This document shows positions 22,710 through 33,175 of a stretch of DNA of 64,000 bases, piece by piece. The position numbers and the translations under genes were made by a program. Position 1 is the stretch's first letter; the number at the start of each line of letters is the position of its first letter. The notes under the pieces were generated by a model. That model saw only the letters and a program-made list of their open reading frames with translations, was not told the DNA's origin and searched no databases. The DNA is from Hemileia vastatrix. Its lineage: Eukaryota; Basidiomycota; Pucciniomycetes; Pucciniales; Zaghouaniaceae. The stretch lies in NCBI GenBank assembly GCA_030280995.1, contig JASXTE010000015.1, forward strand, positions 2,142,001 to 2,206,000. The letters run 5' to 3'.

Positions 22710-22912
22710 GGGGGTATCAAATATGGCAAGTATATCATTAGAAAATCCTTTTCGTTTGCTTGAAATTAATCATTAATAAAGTCTTGATTACAATCAAGAC
22801 TATTGGCTCTAAGAATCCTTCTTTTGTTGATTAAACATGGATTTGATCCTTATATTTTGGTGGTAAGTTATGAATTTAACGTATTGGTGTATTTGTCATA
22901 ACTGATACCCCC
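22710..22912. mobile_element. 203 bp MITE with the same termini as the two DNA transposons
   Basis: Begins GGGGGTATCAAATATGGCAA and ends with the inverse of GGGGGTATCAGTTATGACAA, an inverted repeat of about 23 bp with four changes. Flanked by TA on both sides (22708-22709, 22913-22914). A central palindrome, AGTCTTGATT/AATCAAGACT, is separated by two bases. It has no coding capacity, and its left end most resembles that of element 2. It lies about 1.5 kb upstream of the ATP-citrate lyase start. Confidence 0.8.
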
Positions 22913-23539
22913 TAAAAAGTCGTGACAAAATCCATTGCGTCAAACTTGTTTTTATCAAAAGCAGATTTTTTCATTTTTTTTTCTTTCCGTCTAAGGGGAG
23001 AGGTAAGAAGCGCAGGAGATAAGAGCAAGAGACAAACCTACAGCACAAAGTTAGGGGAAAGTAAAGATGATGAATAATGACATGATTCCCAATGGTCAAA
23101 ATTTAAACGGTATGAGGAGTGCTGAGGAGCAAGCAAATTAGCCATTTTCAAGATGAAAAGACTCCAGAAAACGTCTAAATGTGGTCTGAATTGAGTGTAT
23201 GTACATGGCCAGATCCATTCAAAGGAAAGAAATCAAAAAAAAATGGAAAAAGAAAAATATCAAAAAAGAAATACCCGAAATTAGAGACTGTCGTGTCTTG
23301 ACCAAGATGCTTTTTTTTTGGGGGGGGCAGTGATCCAGCGACAACCTAGTATTCTAAAGATAGTAATTAACATCTATATTATACAGCTAAGTCATAAAAG
23401 CTTGCGGAATTTTTGAATAAAAAATAAAAGTTGTTCTTGTTGGGTTTCAGTGTTTTGGTGATAGAAACAAATTAGGTTAGGGCACAATGAAGCCCGCATG
23501 TATATAGTGTCAATGCCGCACCCGGTCAGTCTCCATCCA
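22913..23539. other. intergenic, no gene seen
   Basis: AT-rich sequence with a T9G7 run near 23315; no coding, RNA or repeat feature can be supported. Confidence 0.5.
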
Positions 23540-25485
23540 TTTTTTTTTTTTTTTTTTTCATTTCATACAATCTCACCCGACGAGGGGCATGAAGGAGAAG
23601 GCAAAACACATAGACGGCAGTATATACACGTGAGAGTAAAACCTAGGCGGAGAACTAAGGGCAATTAAAGGGACATATGATTGAGAAATGGAGAGGAGAG
23701 CTAGTGAGTAAGAGGCAAATTATTAGGAAATCTACCAGTATCAACCAAAAACTTAGCCACAGCACTAATAGCTGGGGATGAAGAAAGAAGGGACGAGGTA
23801 GAGAAGGACAGTTTGAGTTTAGAACATTCCTTGATGAGCTTAGAACGCAAAACCAAGTGAGCTGGGCAGAATAACAAGACATGTTCCGGGGTGTCAAGTG
23901 CGCGTAGAGAACATAAGCTACAAAGTGGCGAGTCGGACGCTTTGAATTTGAATAAATAGTGGTTTAGCGGGGAGTGACCAGATTGACATTGGGCGAAAGC
24001 AGTAGCATGAGCCCTGGGAAGAGCAGAAAGTGAGTTGAACAATTTGATCGGTTCATACTTGCCACGGAGTTTTTTAAGAATATTAGTGGGAGGGGGAAAA
24101 AGGAGTAGAGAGGATGAGTGTGAGCGAAGGAATGTTTTGAGTGAGGATATGGATGGAGAAGGAGGGGACAGTAATGTGAAAGACTCAGCAGCGGAAGACA
24201 GAGGATGAGAACCATTGGCTAGAGCATCAACAAGCTCGTTACCAGGGATGCCATTATGACCTGGGCACCACTGCAGGGAGATTTTCATACTGGGATTATG
24301 ACTTAGAATGGTTAAGGAGGTTTGCACGATGGCCTGGATAATAGAGGAATTGGAGGAGGGGGAGGAAAGAGAGGAGAGGCGCCAGATCACCGATTGATTG
24401 TCCGTAGCGATGGTGAGAGAGGGGATAAGGCAGTGGAAGGGATTGGTGAGAAAGAGGTGTAAACCTAGAAGGATACCTATCAATTCAGCCTCAAAGACAG
24501 AAAAGAGAAGAGAGTCCCCTAGACAAGCAAGCATGGGGGAAGAGCTGCTGGGATCAAAGGCGGCGGAGAAGACCCCTTCCTTAGATTTCGAGCCATCAGT
24601 GTAAATGAAGTGAGAGGGGAGGGGGCGAGAGGACAAGGAGGACTGGATTTGGGAGAGAGCATCAGATTTTGAGGGGGCAATAATTGGACTAAAAATGGAG
24701 GGGGCCCAGGGCGGCCAAAAAGCAAGGGAGCGAGAGTCCAGATTATCGAGTGGGAGGGATGGAGGGAAAAACCTAGATGAAGCCAGGACATGAAGAGGGT
24801 GAAGATGGAGTCGAGGGGCGGGAGAGGTGGACAAAGATCTGGCCAATCTTGCCATTGGGTTAGATACAGGAAGGGTGAGGAGACGTGCCCAAGCCTGATA
24901 CACTGCAATGTCCAGACGTTGCTTGCAGGAGAGAGAGGATGAGTTGTGAAGGAGGATGCAAATGGGTGTGGATCTAAAACACCCAAGGGCTCGCCTAAGG
25001 GCCTTGTTGTCTACAACCTGTAACATCCTAGTGGTGCGGGTGGATTTCTTTGGGGAGTGCCAAACAATAGCAGCATAATCGGTTCTTGAGTGAACAAGTG
25101 AGCCGAGAAGGAGCTTGTACTGTCTGAGAGGAATGCCCCAGCCAGAGGAGGCAAGGCGATGAATAAACGAAGCAGATTGGAGGCCACAGGCGATTGACTT
25201 GGTGCCTTGAGGTTTAAAAGAGAGGGTAGGATCGAGTAAGACTCCCAACCATTTGAGGACCGGAGAGGGAAGGAGGACGCAATTGTCAAAAGAAAGAGGA
25301 GGGGGAGACTTCAGAATAGACAGTTTTTTGGTGAGCATCATCCACTTAGTTTTTGCCACGTCAAAGACCGCGGCATGTGACGTGACCCAACTGAGGGCCT
25401 CTTTCCCAATGCAGGACAGAAGCTGAGAAACAATACTTGGGTCTTTGTCAGCCGCAAGATATATGACATCATCAATGTATCCAAT
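23540..25485 (-). mobile_element. 3' half of a non-LTR retrotransposon (LINE)
   Basis: Minus-strand LINE fragment. A poly-A tail appears as an 18-19 base T-run at 23540-23558. The 5' part is missing because the gamma LTR begins at 25486, immediately next to the reverse-transcriptase active-site codons. Base composition is more GC-rich than its surroundings. Confidence 0.85.
23701..25485 (-). CDS. LINE reverse transcriptase C-terminal part with RNase H domain, 5'-truncated
   Basis: Open for about 594 codons with no internal stop, ending at 23701. It starts at GYIDDVIYLAAD, the reverse-transcriptase active site, so fingers and most of the palm are lost. A thumb/connection region follows (KWLGVLLDPTLSFKPQG, RTDYAAIVWH). 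Then a complete RNase H: D in FIYTDGSKSKEG, E in VFEAELIGILLGL, D in TIATDNQSVIW, and H/D in WCPGHNGIPGNELVDALA. A cysteine/histidine motif, CSLCSLRALDTPEHVLLFC, sits near the C-terminus. A LINE with C-terminal RNase H suggests the Tad/I group. The intact frame suggests the LINE is not old, unlike most neighbours. Confidence 0.85.
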   Translation of the reverse strand: MGYIDDVIYLAADKDPSIVSQLLSCIGKEALSWVTSHAAVFDVAKTKWMMLTKKLSILKSPPPLSFDNCVLLPSPVLKWLGVLLDPTLSFKPQGTKSIACGLQSASFIHRLASSGWGIPLRQYKLLLGSLVHSRTDYAAIVWHSPKKSTRTTRMLQVVDNKALRRALGCFRSTPICILLHNSSSLSCKQRLDIAVYQAWARLLTLPVSNPMARLARSLSTSPAPRLHLHPLHVLASSRFFPPSLPLDNLDSRSLAFWPPWAPSIFSPIIAPSKSDALSQIQSSLSSRPLPSHFIYTDGSKSKEGVFSAAFDPSSSSPMLACLGDSLLFSVFEAELIGILLGLHLFLTNPFHCLIPSLTIATDNQSVIWRLSSLSSPSSNSSIIQAIVQTSLTILSHNPSMKISLQWCPGHNGIPGNELVDALANGSHPLSSAAESFTLLSPPSPSISSLKTFLRSHSSSLLLFPPPTNILKKLRGKYEPIKLFNSLSALPRAHATAFAQCQSGHSPLNHYLFKFKASDSPLCSLCSLRALDTPEHVLLFCPAHLVLRSKLIKECSKLKLSFSTSSLLSSSPAISAVAKFLVDTGRFPNNLPLTH

Positions 25486-26258
25486 TGTCACGCGCCACGT
25501 GACACTCAAGGCGAAATTAACTCAATAAATCAATAATATCGAGTCCTAAATCTATACTCGAAGCGCAGAAAGCAATTCTCCATAGCAACTGCGATTTTCC
25601 TTTGTGTACTTACTATTTAACTGCGCTAGCCTAAACTCTAAATCTAAATTAGTCAATCTCCCAATAGGGTACCTTAGTCCTTTTCAATAAGCGACGCACA
25701 GCGCTAGGATCAACAAAATAGTATAGTAGTAGTTTTTTCATTAAAGTTTTGTTAATTAATTAAAAGGGGTAAATTGAGCATGGACAGATATTTAGTGGAG
25801 AGGGTCTAAGTGTATGTTAGTAATGGTCAATGGAATGGGAATGCTGCGATGGAAGGGAGGTCAATGCGAGGAGGAACAAAGGATATAAAAGGAGTTGGGT
25901 ATTTGGTTCGATATTCCTTAGAATTAAATTATAATATTGTATTTACATTAATAGTGGTAAATCCTTAAAAGTTAAATCATTGTTATTGTATCTTTCTTTT
26001 ACCTTCTCAATATTCATTCCTAAATCCTAAATCTTTGATTATTGAGTTTCCAACCCTTCGTGAGATTTTAAGAATTATTATTACCTTGGAACTAGTTTAT
26101 AATTCTTCTCGAACGAACCTCGAACCTATAGCTATTACTTCGAGTGACCTTCTAATCATTTCCTCAAATCATTCCTCTGTGCTTCGAAGAAGTTTCTAAA
26201 ATCCCTCATCTCACTTACAGGAACATCCTCGACCTTGTGCATAGGTCGTCCGGTGACA
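25486..26258 (+). repeat. 5' LTR of gamma
   Basis: 773 bp, starting TGTCACGCGCCACGTGACA (itself a palindrome) and ending CGGTGACA. A TATA box, TATAAAA at 25884-25890, lies 30-36 bp before AGAATTAAATTATA (25920-25933). Compared with the 3' LTR there are about 17 single-base differences, of which about 12 are transitions at CpG. Confidence 0.9.
25884..25890 (+). promoter_or_regulatory. TATA box of the gamma LTR promoter
   Basis: GGATATAAAAGG; predicted start of transcription about 30 bp downstream, at 25914-25920. Retained in the 3' LTR. Confidence 0.65.
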
Positions 26259-26259
26259 G

Positions 26260-26273
26260 TATAATTTAATTCT
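26260..26273 (+). promoter_or_regulatory. predicted self-priming primer-binding site of gamma
   Basis: TATAATTTAATTCT, starting two bases after the LTR end, is perfectly complementary over 14 bases to LTR positions 25920-25933, where the mRNA is predicted to begin. No tRNA-like TGG start is present. This is the arrangement used by Tf1/Sushi chromoviruses, whose mRNA 5' end primes reverse transcription. Confidence 0.65.
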
Positions 26274-26356
26274 CCGTAGTTCTCATTCTTTGCACTACTA
26301 CCTCCTTTTAGGTGTTTCTAAAATTTTAAATGGCACCTGTTTAACGCACTCCTCCT

Positions 26357-27517
26357 ATGGGCGCTGCTACTAGAGCTCGAGCTAGAGGCAGGCCAACAGC
26401 CACAAGGTCTGTTTCTCGCACTCACTCTTTGGAACCACTCGACCTTAGGAAACGGCAACATTCAGTTCAATCTGTAGAAGACATTCCACAAGATTTTGAG
26501 GATTCTAGTGATGAAGAAGAAGGAGAGGATACAATGCATGAGGCACCATCTGCCCCTGCCAATCACCCTTCTGGCCAATCCTCAGAACTGGGACCATCTA
26601 ACTCTCTGGAGGATTTCATGAGACTTTTCATGAAAACTCTTTCAAATCCAACGTCTTCAGAGGGATCTAAGTTCAAAGCTCCTTCTATGAAATCTCCTGA
26701 CAAATTCGACGGAGATCACCCCGACAGATTGCGACCCTTCTTGCAAACCTGCAAGCTACTGTTCCATAATGACCCTCGAACCTTTAACAGCGACCGATCA
26801 AAGGTTGTTTACGCTTCTTCATTCCTAGCCGGGAAAGCAGCAAGATGGTTCGAACCTTATCTACTCATGCTTTCTTCGACAGAAACCCACTTACTCATCA
26901 ATAATTGGGAAAAATTTGAGGACCAACTTTTTACGTTGTTTGGGGACCCTAATGAAACGGACAACGCGGAAATTGAACTTGATTTTCTTCGCATGAGTGA
27001 TAATGGTAAAGCTTCTGAATATATCTCGAACTTCAGAGCACTTCAAACTCGAGTAGGATGGAATGATGCTGCCCTTAAGTATCATTTCAAGAAAGGACTT
27101 CCTTTGAGGATTCTAGATCAATTAAATCTTCATGGTCAGAAGATGACTACTTTAACGGACTTAATGGATCGAACCCTCGAACTTGACGGCGTTTATCAAG
27201 GACGACTTCAACATCATCGATATGCCAACAAATCTCAAGGCCTAAATTTTAAATCGGGACCTTCTTCACACCCACGACCAAATCAATCCTCCTCGACTCA
27301 ATCCAAACCCAATAAGGGAAAGGATAAACCTCGACCAAAAGGCTCGACCCCAGGCGATATCAGCAAAGTACTGGATCCTAAAGGGGAACTTAAAGAAGCT
27401 GAGAGGAAGAGAAAAGCAGATAATGGGTTATGTATGTATTGTGGGGGTAAGCACAAGTTGGAAGACTGTGTAAAGTTGAAGGAAAGAGAAGGTACTAGTT
27501 CGAAGTCAAAAAACTAG
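26357..27517 (+). CDS. gag: gag of gamma
   Basis: 386 residues from ATG at 26357, intact. An acidic N-terminal region (residues 35-60) is followed by the capsid-type gag domain (KSPDKFDGDHPDRLRPFLQTC near 113, AARWFEPYL, FEDQLFTLFGDPNE, ALQTRVGWNDAALKYHFKKG). A basic, serine-rich linker and one zinc knuckle (CMYCGGKHKLEDC) near residue 357 close the protein. It forms the particle that packages element RNA. The stop TAG at 27515-27517 directly follows the heptamer A AAA AAC. Confidence 0.9.
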   Translation: MGAATRARARGRPTATRSVSRTHSLEPLDLRKRQHSVQSVEDIPQDFEDSSDEEEGEDTMHEAPSAPANHPSGQSSELGPSNSLEDFMRLFMKTLSNPTSSEGSKFKAPSMKSPDKFDGDHPDRLRPFLQTCKLLFHNDPRTFNSDRSKVVYASSFLAGKAARWFEPYLLMLSSTETHLLINNWEKFEDQLFTLFGDPNETDNAEIELDFLRMSDNGKASEYISNFRALQTRVGWNDAALKYHFKKGLPLRILDQLNLHGQKMTTLTDLMDRTLELDGVYQGRLQHHRYANKSQGLNFKSGPSSHPRPNQSSSTQSKPNKGKDKPRPKGSTPGDISKVLDPKGELKEAERKRKADNGLCMYCGGKHKLEDCVKLKEREGTSSKSKN

Positions 27518-30500
27518 TAGATAGTTTACTTGTGTGCAAAGAAAACTATCTTATCTCTCCCAGTGCACAGAACCTCCATGTCTTAATGACTGGAGTTGCC
27601 TTAAACCGCTTGAGATTCATTCTTTTTAAGGAGGATATCCCCTTCAGTTGTCTTATAGACTCTGGAGCTTCAATTTCTTTTGTTAGTTTATCTTTTGCCG
27701 AGAAGCTTCAACTAACATTTACAGATATCAATCGAACTCCCATCTATTTGGTCGAATCAGAGGAACCCAAATATTGGGTAAGTAAGAAAGTTTTATGGGT
27801 TTTCAACTTTCCGAACTTTCCCCCCTTCGAGTGGGAATTATCAGTCTTGGACGCCCCCAGGATGGACGATACCATTCTTGGCCATGACTTTTTAACGCAT
27901 TGGAATCCCGAAATTGATTGGACTAGGGGATTGATCACCCCATGCTCTAAGTATATTTCTGATTCTTCAATGCAGGTCAATAGGGAGTTAAACAACCTGC
28001 CTGACAACGTCCTGCTAGAGGACAAGTCTCTGCCAGATGACTTGCAAGCATCTGATCCTTCTTTAAATGAGCAATTGGCTAACCCTTCTAGCTCGATGAC
28101 TTCACTCGAAGAGGATTTAAATTGACTCGAAGTAATCGAATTCTGCTCTCTCAATACAGGTATCCCCTCGACAGATTCTCTCGAAGATGAAGAGGATGAC
28201 CAAATAAACGTTGAAGCCATCAAATCAACTCTACCGGAAATCTACCACGATTTCCTCGATGTTTTCTCAATCCGCAAGGCCGATAAGTTACCACCTCATT
28301 GACCCTACGACCATCAAATAGAGTTAATAGGCCCAGTACCTCCGGCAGGTCCTGTCTATTCTTTATCGAAGGACAAATCTCAAGTTCTTCAAGACTACAT
28401 TGCAGAGAATGTAGCCAAAGGTTTCATCAGAGCCAGTAAATCTCCAACCGGCTCCCCTTTCCTCTTTGTAAAAAAGAAAGACGGTAGTCTTAGGTTGTGT
28501 GTTGACTATAGAAAGCTCAACACAGTCACTAAGAAGAATGCATATCCTGTTCCTCCTATGTCATTACTTCTTACCCTTTTCAATGGTGCTAATTTCTTTT
28601 CTAAAATTGATCTTAGAGGCGCTTACAATCTTATTCGCATTGCGGAAGGTCATGAACCACTGACTGCAATGCGCACTAGATTTGGTAGTTTTGAATATTT
28701 AGTTATGCCTTTTGGATTATGTAACACACCTTCAACTTTTCAAACTTTTGTTAATGATATCTTTCAAGATGTTGTTGAACAATTTGTAGTTGTCTATTTA
28801 GATGATATTTTAATATTCTTGAAAACACTGGATGAACATATTCATCATGTTTGACAGGTCCTAAATCGTCTTCAAGATCATGGTCTCTACGCCAAGCATA
28901 ATAAATGCGAATTCCACCTCAAATCAATTGATTTTTTGTGCTTTACGTTGTCCACTGACGGTTTAGTCATGGATGACAAAAAAGTCCAGAAAATCCTGGA
29001 ATGGCCTGAGCCAAAAAACATTAAATCACTCCAAGGATTTTTGGGTTTTGCAAACTTCTATAGAAGATTTATTAAAGATTACTCTAAAACTATTTCCAAT
29101 CTTACTTCTCTTCTTAGAAAAGATATTCCTTTTGTTTTTACTTCTACAGCACGAAAGGAATTCGAAGCACTAAAAACGGCGTTCACCACAGCCCCAATTC
29201 TTCGACATTTTGATCCTTCTGCCTTGACAATAGTTGAGACAGATGCGAGTGATTATGCTATTGCAGGGGTCATCTCCCAATTAAATCCTGAAACAAATTT
29301 GTTTCATCCTGTTGCTTTTGAGTCACGCAAACTCATAGCCGCAGAATTAAATTATGAAATTCATGACAAAGAGCTTTTAGCTATTATCCATTGTCTTAAA
29401 AAATGGCATTCTTTTCTTCTCAGCCTAGATAGTCCTTTTCAAATTTTAACAGATCATAATGCTTTGAAATACTTCATGTCTTCTAAAGTGTTAACCAGGC
29501 GTCAAGCCAGGTGGGCTGAATTTTTGTCTGAATTTTCTTTCTCTATTTCCTATCACCCAGGAAAAAACTGCATTGTCCCAGATATCTTGTCACGTCGGGA
29601 CGACGTTTACCCACAGCGGGGGGACGCATTTGCTGACAAGAACCCAGCAAATGTGCAATCAATCTTCAACAAATCAATGTTAACGACTCATCAACTTAAT
29701 TCAATGACAACTCAATCTTTTCAAAATCCACTATCCAACATCCTCGAAGCTCAGTCAAAGGACGATTATTGTTTAGGGTTAAAAGACAAAATACTCTCGA
29801 AGCAAGGCCCCAAAAGATTTAATATTGATTCAGGTCTATTAGTCTTCAAAGGTAGAGTAGTCATACCCGACAACAATGAGATAAAATTATGGATTTTCAA
29901 CAGTCGACATGATTCTCCATTAGCTGGTCATTTTGGGGTTGATAAAACCTACCAGTTAATAGCAAGGGATTTCTTCTGGCCAGGTATGACCAGGGAAATC
30001 AAGGCCTATATAAAAGCTTGTTACGAATGTAATAGGAATAAGGCTCCCCGTCACCAGAAGCATGGGTTGCTTCAACCACTTCCTATTCCCGCTAAACCTT
30101 GGGAATTTTTATCGATGGATTTCATTTCTCAACTTCCTATTTCTAATGATTTTGATGCTATATTAGTAATAGTAGATAGATTTTCAAAAATGTCTATTTT
30201 TATTAAAACCACTACTACTGCTACAGCAGAAGATTTGTCAAAATTGTTTCTAGAATATGTATTTTCTAAACACGGCTTACCAAATGATATTATTTCAGAT
30301 AGAGGCTCATTGTTTGTATCCACATTCTGGACCCAACTGTGTCGACAACTCAATATCACGAGGAATCTCTCCACGGCCTATCACCCTGAAACTGATGGTC
30401 AAACAGAAAGAGTTAACCAAATCCTCGAACAATATCTTTGAATGTATGTCAGTTACCAACAAGACGATTGGACCACATGGCTACCATTGGCCGAATTTGC

Positions 30501-31164
30501 TTCTAATAACTCGACTCATTCTTCGACACGACAATCTCCCTTCGAAACCATTTATGGACGACATCCTCGATTCAACTCAATCCATGTAGGAACTAATCAT
30601 CCTGCGGAACACTATCTTCGAACTATATCACGACTCCAAGAAGAACTTAAAACAAATTTGGAATCAGCGATTTGAAGATACAAGGAACAGGCCGACAAAC
30701 ATCGACAATCTGCTCCTTCCTTTAAACCAGGCGACAAAGTATGGCTTGACGCACGAAACATTCGAACAACAAGACCATCAAAGAAACTGGCTGAAAAGCG
30801 CTTGGGACCATTCGAAATCGACTCTGAAGTCTCTAAAACTGCATTTCAACTCAAGTTACCTCCTAAATGGCAGGCGATTCACCCTGTTTTCCATGTATCT
30901 CTCCTGGAACTGGCTCGAGAAATATACCCGGGCAAGAACCAACCCCCTCCAGAACCAGTCAAAGTAGAAGATCATCTAGAGTGGGAAGTAAGTCGTATCC
31001 TTGATTCAAGAATACGCAAGGGGAAACTTCAATACCTCGTGGAATGGGAAGGCTTCCTCAATGACTCAGACAAAACATCCTGGGAACCAGCCATCAATGT
31101 TTCCAACGCTCCTGAACTCCTAAAATCTTTTCATTCGAAATATCCTTTAAAACCAAAACCTTAA
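27499..31164 (+). pseudogene. pol: pol of gamma: protease, RT, RNase H, integrase, chromodomain; five TGA codons
   Basis: One frame of about 1220 codons without any frameshift. Protease CLIDSGASISFVS (27648), RT with LRLCVDYRKLN and VVVYLDDILIF (28490-28830), RNase H TDASDYAIAGVISQ and TDHNALKYF (29241-29470), integrase zinc finger (RHDSPLAGHFG..CYECNRNK) and catalytic D,D,E (SMDFISQLP, IISDRGSLF, AYHPETDGQTERVNQ), and a C-terminal chromodomain (EWEVSRILDSR..LQYLVEWEGF..SWEP) at about 30985-31130. Interrupted by TGA at 28123, 28300, 28852, 30439 and 30673. Every one is preceded by T and several sit where the family has arginine (PPHRPYD, HVRQVL), consistent with TCGA to TTGA. The chromodomain is known to steer such elements to marked chromatin. 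Confidence 0.92.
27508..27514 (+). promoter_or_regulatory. predicted -1 ribosomal frameshift site at the gag-pol junction
   Basis: A AAA AAC in the gag frame, immediately before the gag stop. Slipping back one base reads AAA AAA CTA and enters the pol frame, which is open from 27499. No other start for pol is obvious: there is no in-frame ATG before the protease motif except one near 27586. Confidence 0.65.
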
Positions 31165-32122
31165 AATTTCTTTATTTAAAATTTTCTTTTCTTTTCTTTC
31201 TTTCTTTAAAATCTAAAACATCTCTTAAATTTCTTAGCCTTGTTTTCTTTTTTCTCTCTTCTTTTTCTTTCTTCTCCTTCTATAAAATTTCCTCCAAAAC
31301 CAACTAAAATTAAAATCAAAATTAAAATTAAATACAATAAAATAAAATAAAAATTAAAATTAAATAAAATAAAATAAAATAAAATAAAATAAAATAAAAT
31401 AAAATAAAATAAAATAAAATAAAATAGAATAAACATAAATAATAAAATAAAATAAAAAACTCATAAATCTCTCTAAATATTTTCCTTCTTTTCTTTTTCA
31501 ATTCTTTAAATACATTCTTTTCTTAAATTTAAAATTCTCTTCAAAAAATTTCTCTTCCAAAAAATTTATTCTCTCTTTTAAAAACTTTCTTTCCTTCGAA
31601 TCATCAAATCTTGTACGACACGACCATTTCCTCGAACTTAACTTCAACCCCTGAATCTCCCTATAATAATTCTTCAAAACAAATAAATCTTCTTTTCAAT
31701 TCTCTTAAATTCTAAATTCTGTTTTTTTTCTTTTCTTTCTTCTTCCTCTCTTTTCAACTAAAATTTCTTAAAAAGAAAAAAAAAAAAAAAATTTAAAATC
31801 CTCAATTTAACAAACTCATCTCAATCACAAAACCGTTTCTTTTTTTCTCCCTCTTTTCTTACATAAAAATTTTCCTTTTTAAAACACTAAAACTTCCTTC
31901 AATTAAAACAACCTTTTTTTTCTTTCTTTAAAATTCCTCTTTCAAATTCTAAAAATTTTTTATTTAAAACTTCTTTTTTCTTTTTTTCTTTTCTTTTTCT
32001 CTCTCTTTCAAATCTTATAAAATTAACAACATTCACCTACAATAAAAAAAATAATACTAATAATAAAATAAAATAAAAATACAATTTTTTTTTTCTCTAC
32101 TTCTTTACATCTCCTTTTCTTT
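31165..32122. repeat. low-complexity AT-rich tract with (AAAAT)n microsatellite
   Basis: Pyrimidine-rich sequence with an (AAAAT)n run at about 31316-31460. Open frames here are repeat artefacts. It fills the space between the pol stop and the end of the antisense zinc-cluster gene. Confidence 0.8.
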
Positions 32123-33067
32123 TCAAATCTTTTCTTTTAACTTCTCTCGAACTAATCTTTTCATTTTCTCCAAAACTACCCTTATTTCCTTCCTGCATTT
32201 CTCAAATACCTCCTCCTCTCCTACCGGAACCACCTCTCCCATCTCCAATAGCTCCTCTGCCACGTCGAAGGAAGCAGCGTCAATAATAGCGTCGACCTCC
32301 CCACATAGTTCTTCCGCCAACCTTACTCGTCGACCTTGACGAGGTTTCTTCGACCACACCTGGTCCAGGGTGTCTTTGGGCTCTTCAACTACTTCCGTGG
32401 CTGGAGGGTTTGCCTCAGTTGGTATAACCGGCGCAGGCTCCGCAATCGGCTCTTCAAGGTTATTCAATGTCTAAAACAAAAAAAAAAAATCTCATCAGTA
32501 ACTTCATCCTTAAAACAAACAAATAAAACTTACCTCGAAGATGGGGTCAGGCTCTAGAAATAACCTGGGCGCCACTTCGACCTCTACCTCTCTCTCTCTT
32601 CCTCATCGTCGTTTCTTGGGTGCCCGCCCTGGAACAGGGACTTCATCTTCATCCTCCTCCACCAATTTGTCGACCTCTTCCTCGACACCTCGCTTCGAAC
32701 TTGTGGCCTGGGTTACCCAGGTTGAGATCTCGTTGTTCAACTCTTTATCATTTTCCCCCACTGATTGTTCATCTTCGATCGAGACATCCCAAATGTCTTC
32801 GACCACCTCTTTGGTCTTCGGAACTACCCAAAACTTAGTTTTTGTAAATCGTTTTTCAATTTCCACGTTCTTCGTCAACGCATCGCATGCCACTCGCCGC
32901 CAACGGCAAAACTCGCATTTCTGGCGAGGGCCTCGAGTCGCCGTACTTTCGACACAGAAATATTCCATGCTTTCACAAGCCGTGCAAGTCTGTGAAAACT
33001 GTCGTGTGATTATTCCCCCATCCGCTTTAGGGTGTGGAGGCGTGGGTGTGGGAGTAGGGCAGTTCAT
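32123..33067 (-). pseudogene. antisense zinc-cluster (Zn2Cys6-like) accessory gene of gamma
   Basis: Two exons, 33067-32534 and 32470-32123, with intron GTAAGTTTT..GTTTTAG, join in frame to 294 codons including stop. Residues about 27-64 contain CTACESMEYFC then CEFCRWRRVAC: C-x2-C-x6-C-x12-C-x2-C-x6-C, the cysteine spacing of fungal binuclear zinc clusters, but with the basic half second instead of first. The remainder is acidic; exon 2 has a proline-rich start and a helical, charged C-terminus (VFEKCRKEIRVVLEKMKRLVREK). One TGA at 32605-32603 follows CGACGA. It runs opposite to pol and starts about 110 bp before the 3' LTR. Three similar genes occur at 35095-35930, 37066-37756 and 43540-44355. 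Function unknown; DNA binding is inferred. Confidence 0.65.
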
Positions 33068-33175
33068 TATAAAATAAGTAATTAAGAGGTGAGGGAAAAA
33101 GTATTAGACAAGGGAAATTAGTGTGGGAAGATGGCTCAAGCTCAACGGAGTTCGCATTTTTTATACCCAGGCATC

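Noticed and set aside
26259..26300. tRNA-primed PBS in gamma
   Set aside because: No TGG-starting sequence follows the LTR; the 14-base complementarity to the predicted mRNA start fits better.
28123..30675. TGA recoding (for example selenocysteine or readthrough) in gamma pol
   Set aside because: The codons align with arginine (CGA) in related sequences, alpha-1/alpha-2 show the change directly, and other genes here end normally. C-to-T decay is simpler.
31206..31436. Phe/Ile/Leu/Tyr-rich open frame
   Set aside because: Direct product of the (AAAAT)n microsatellite.
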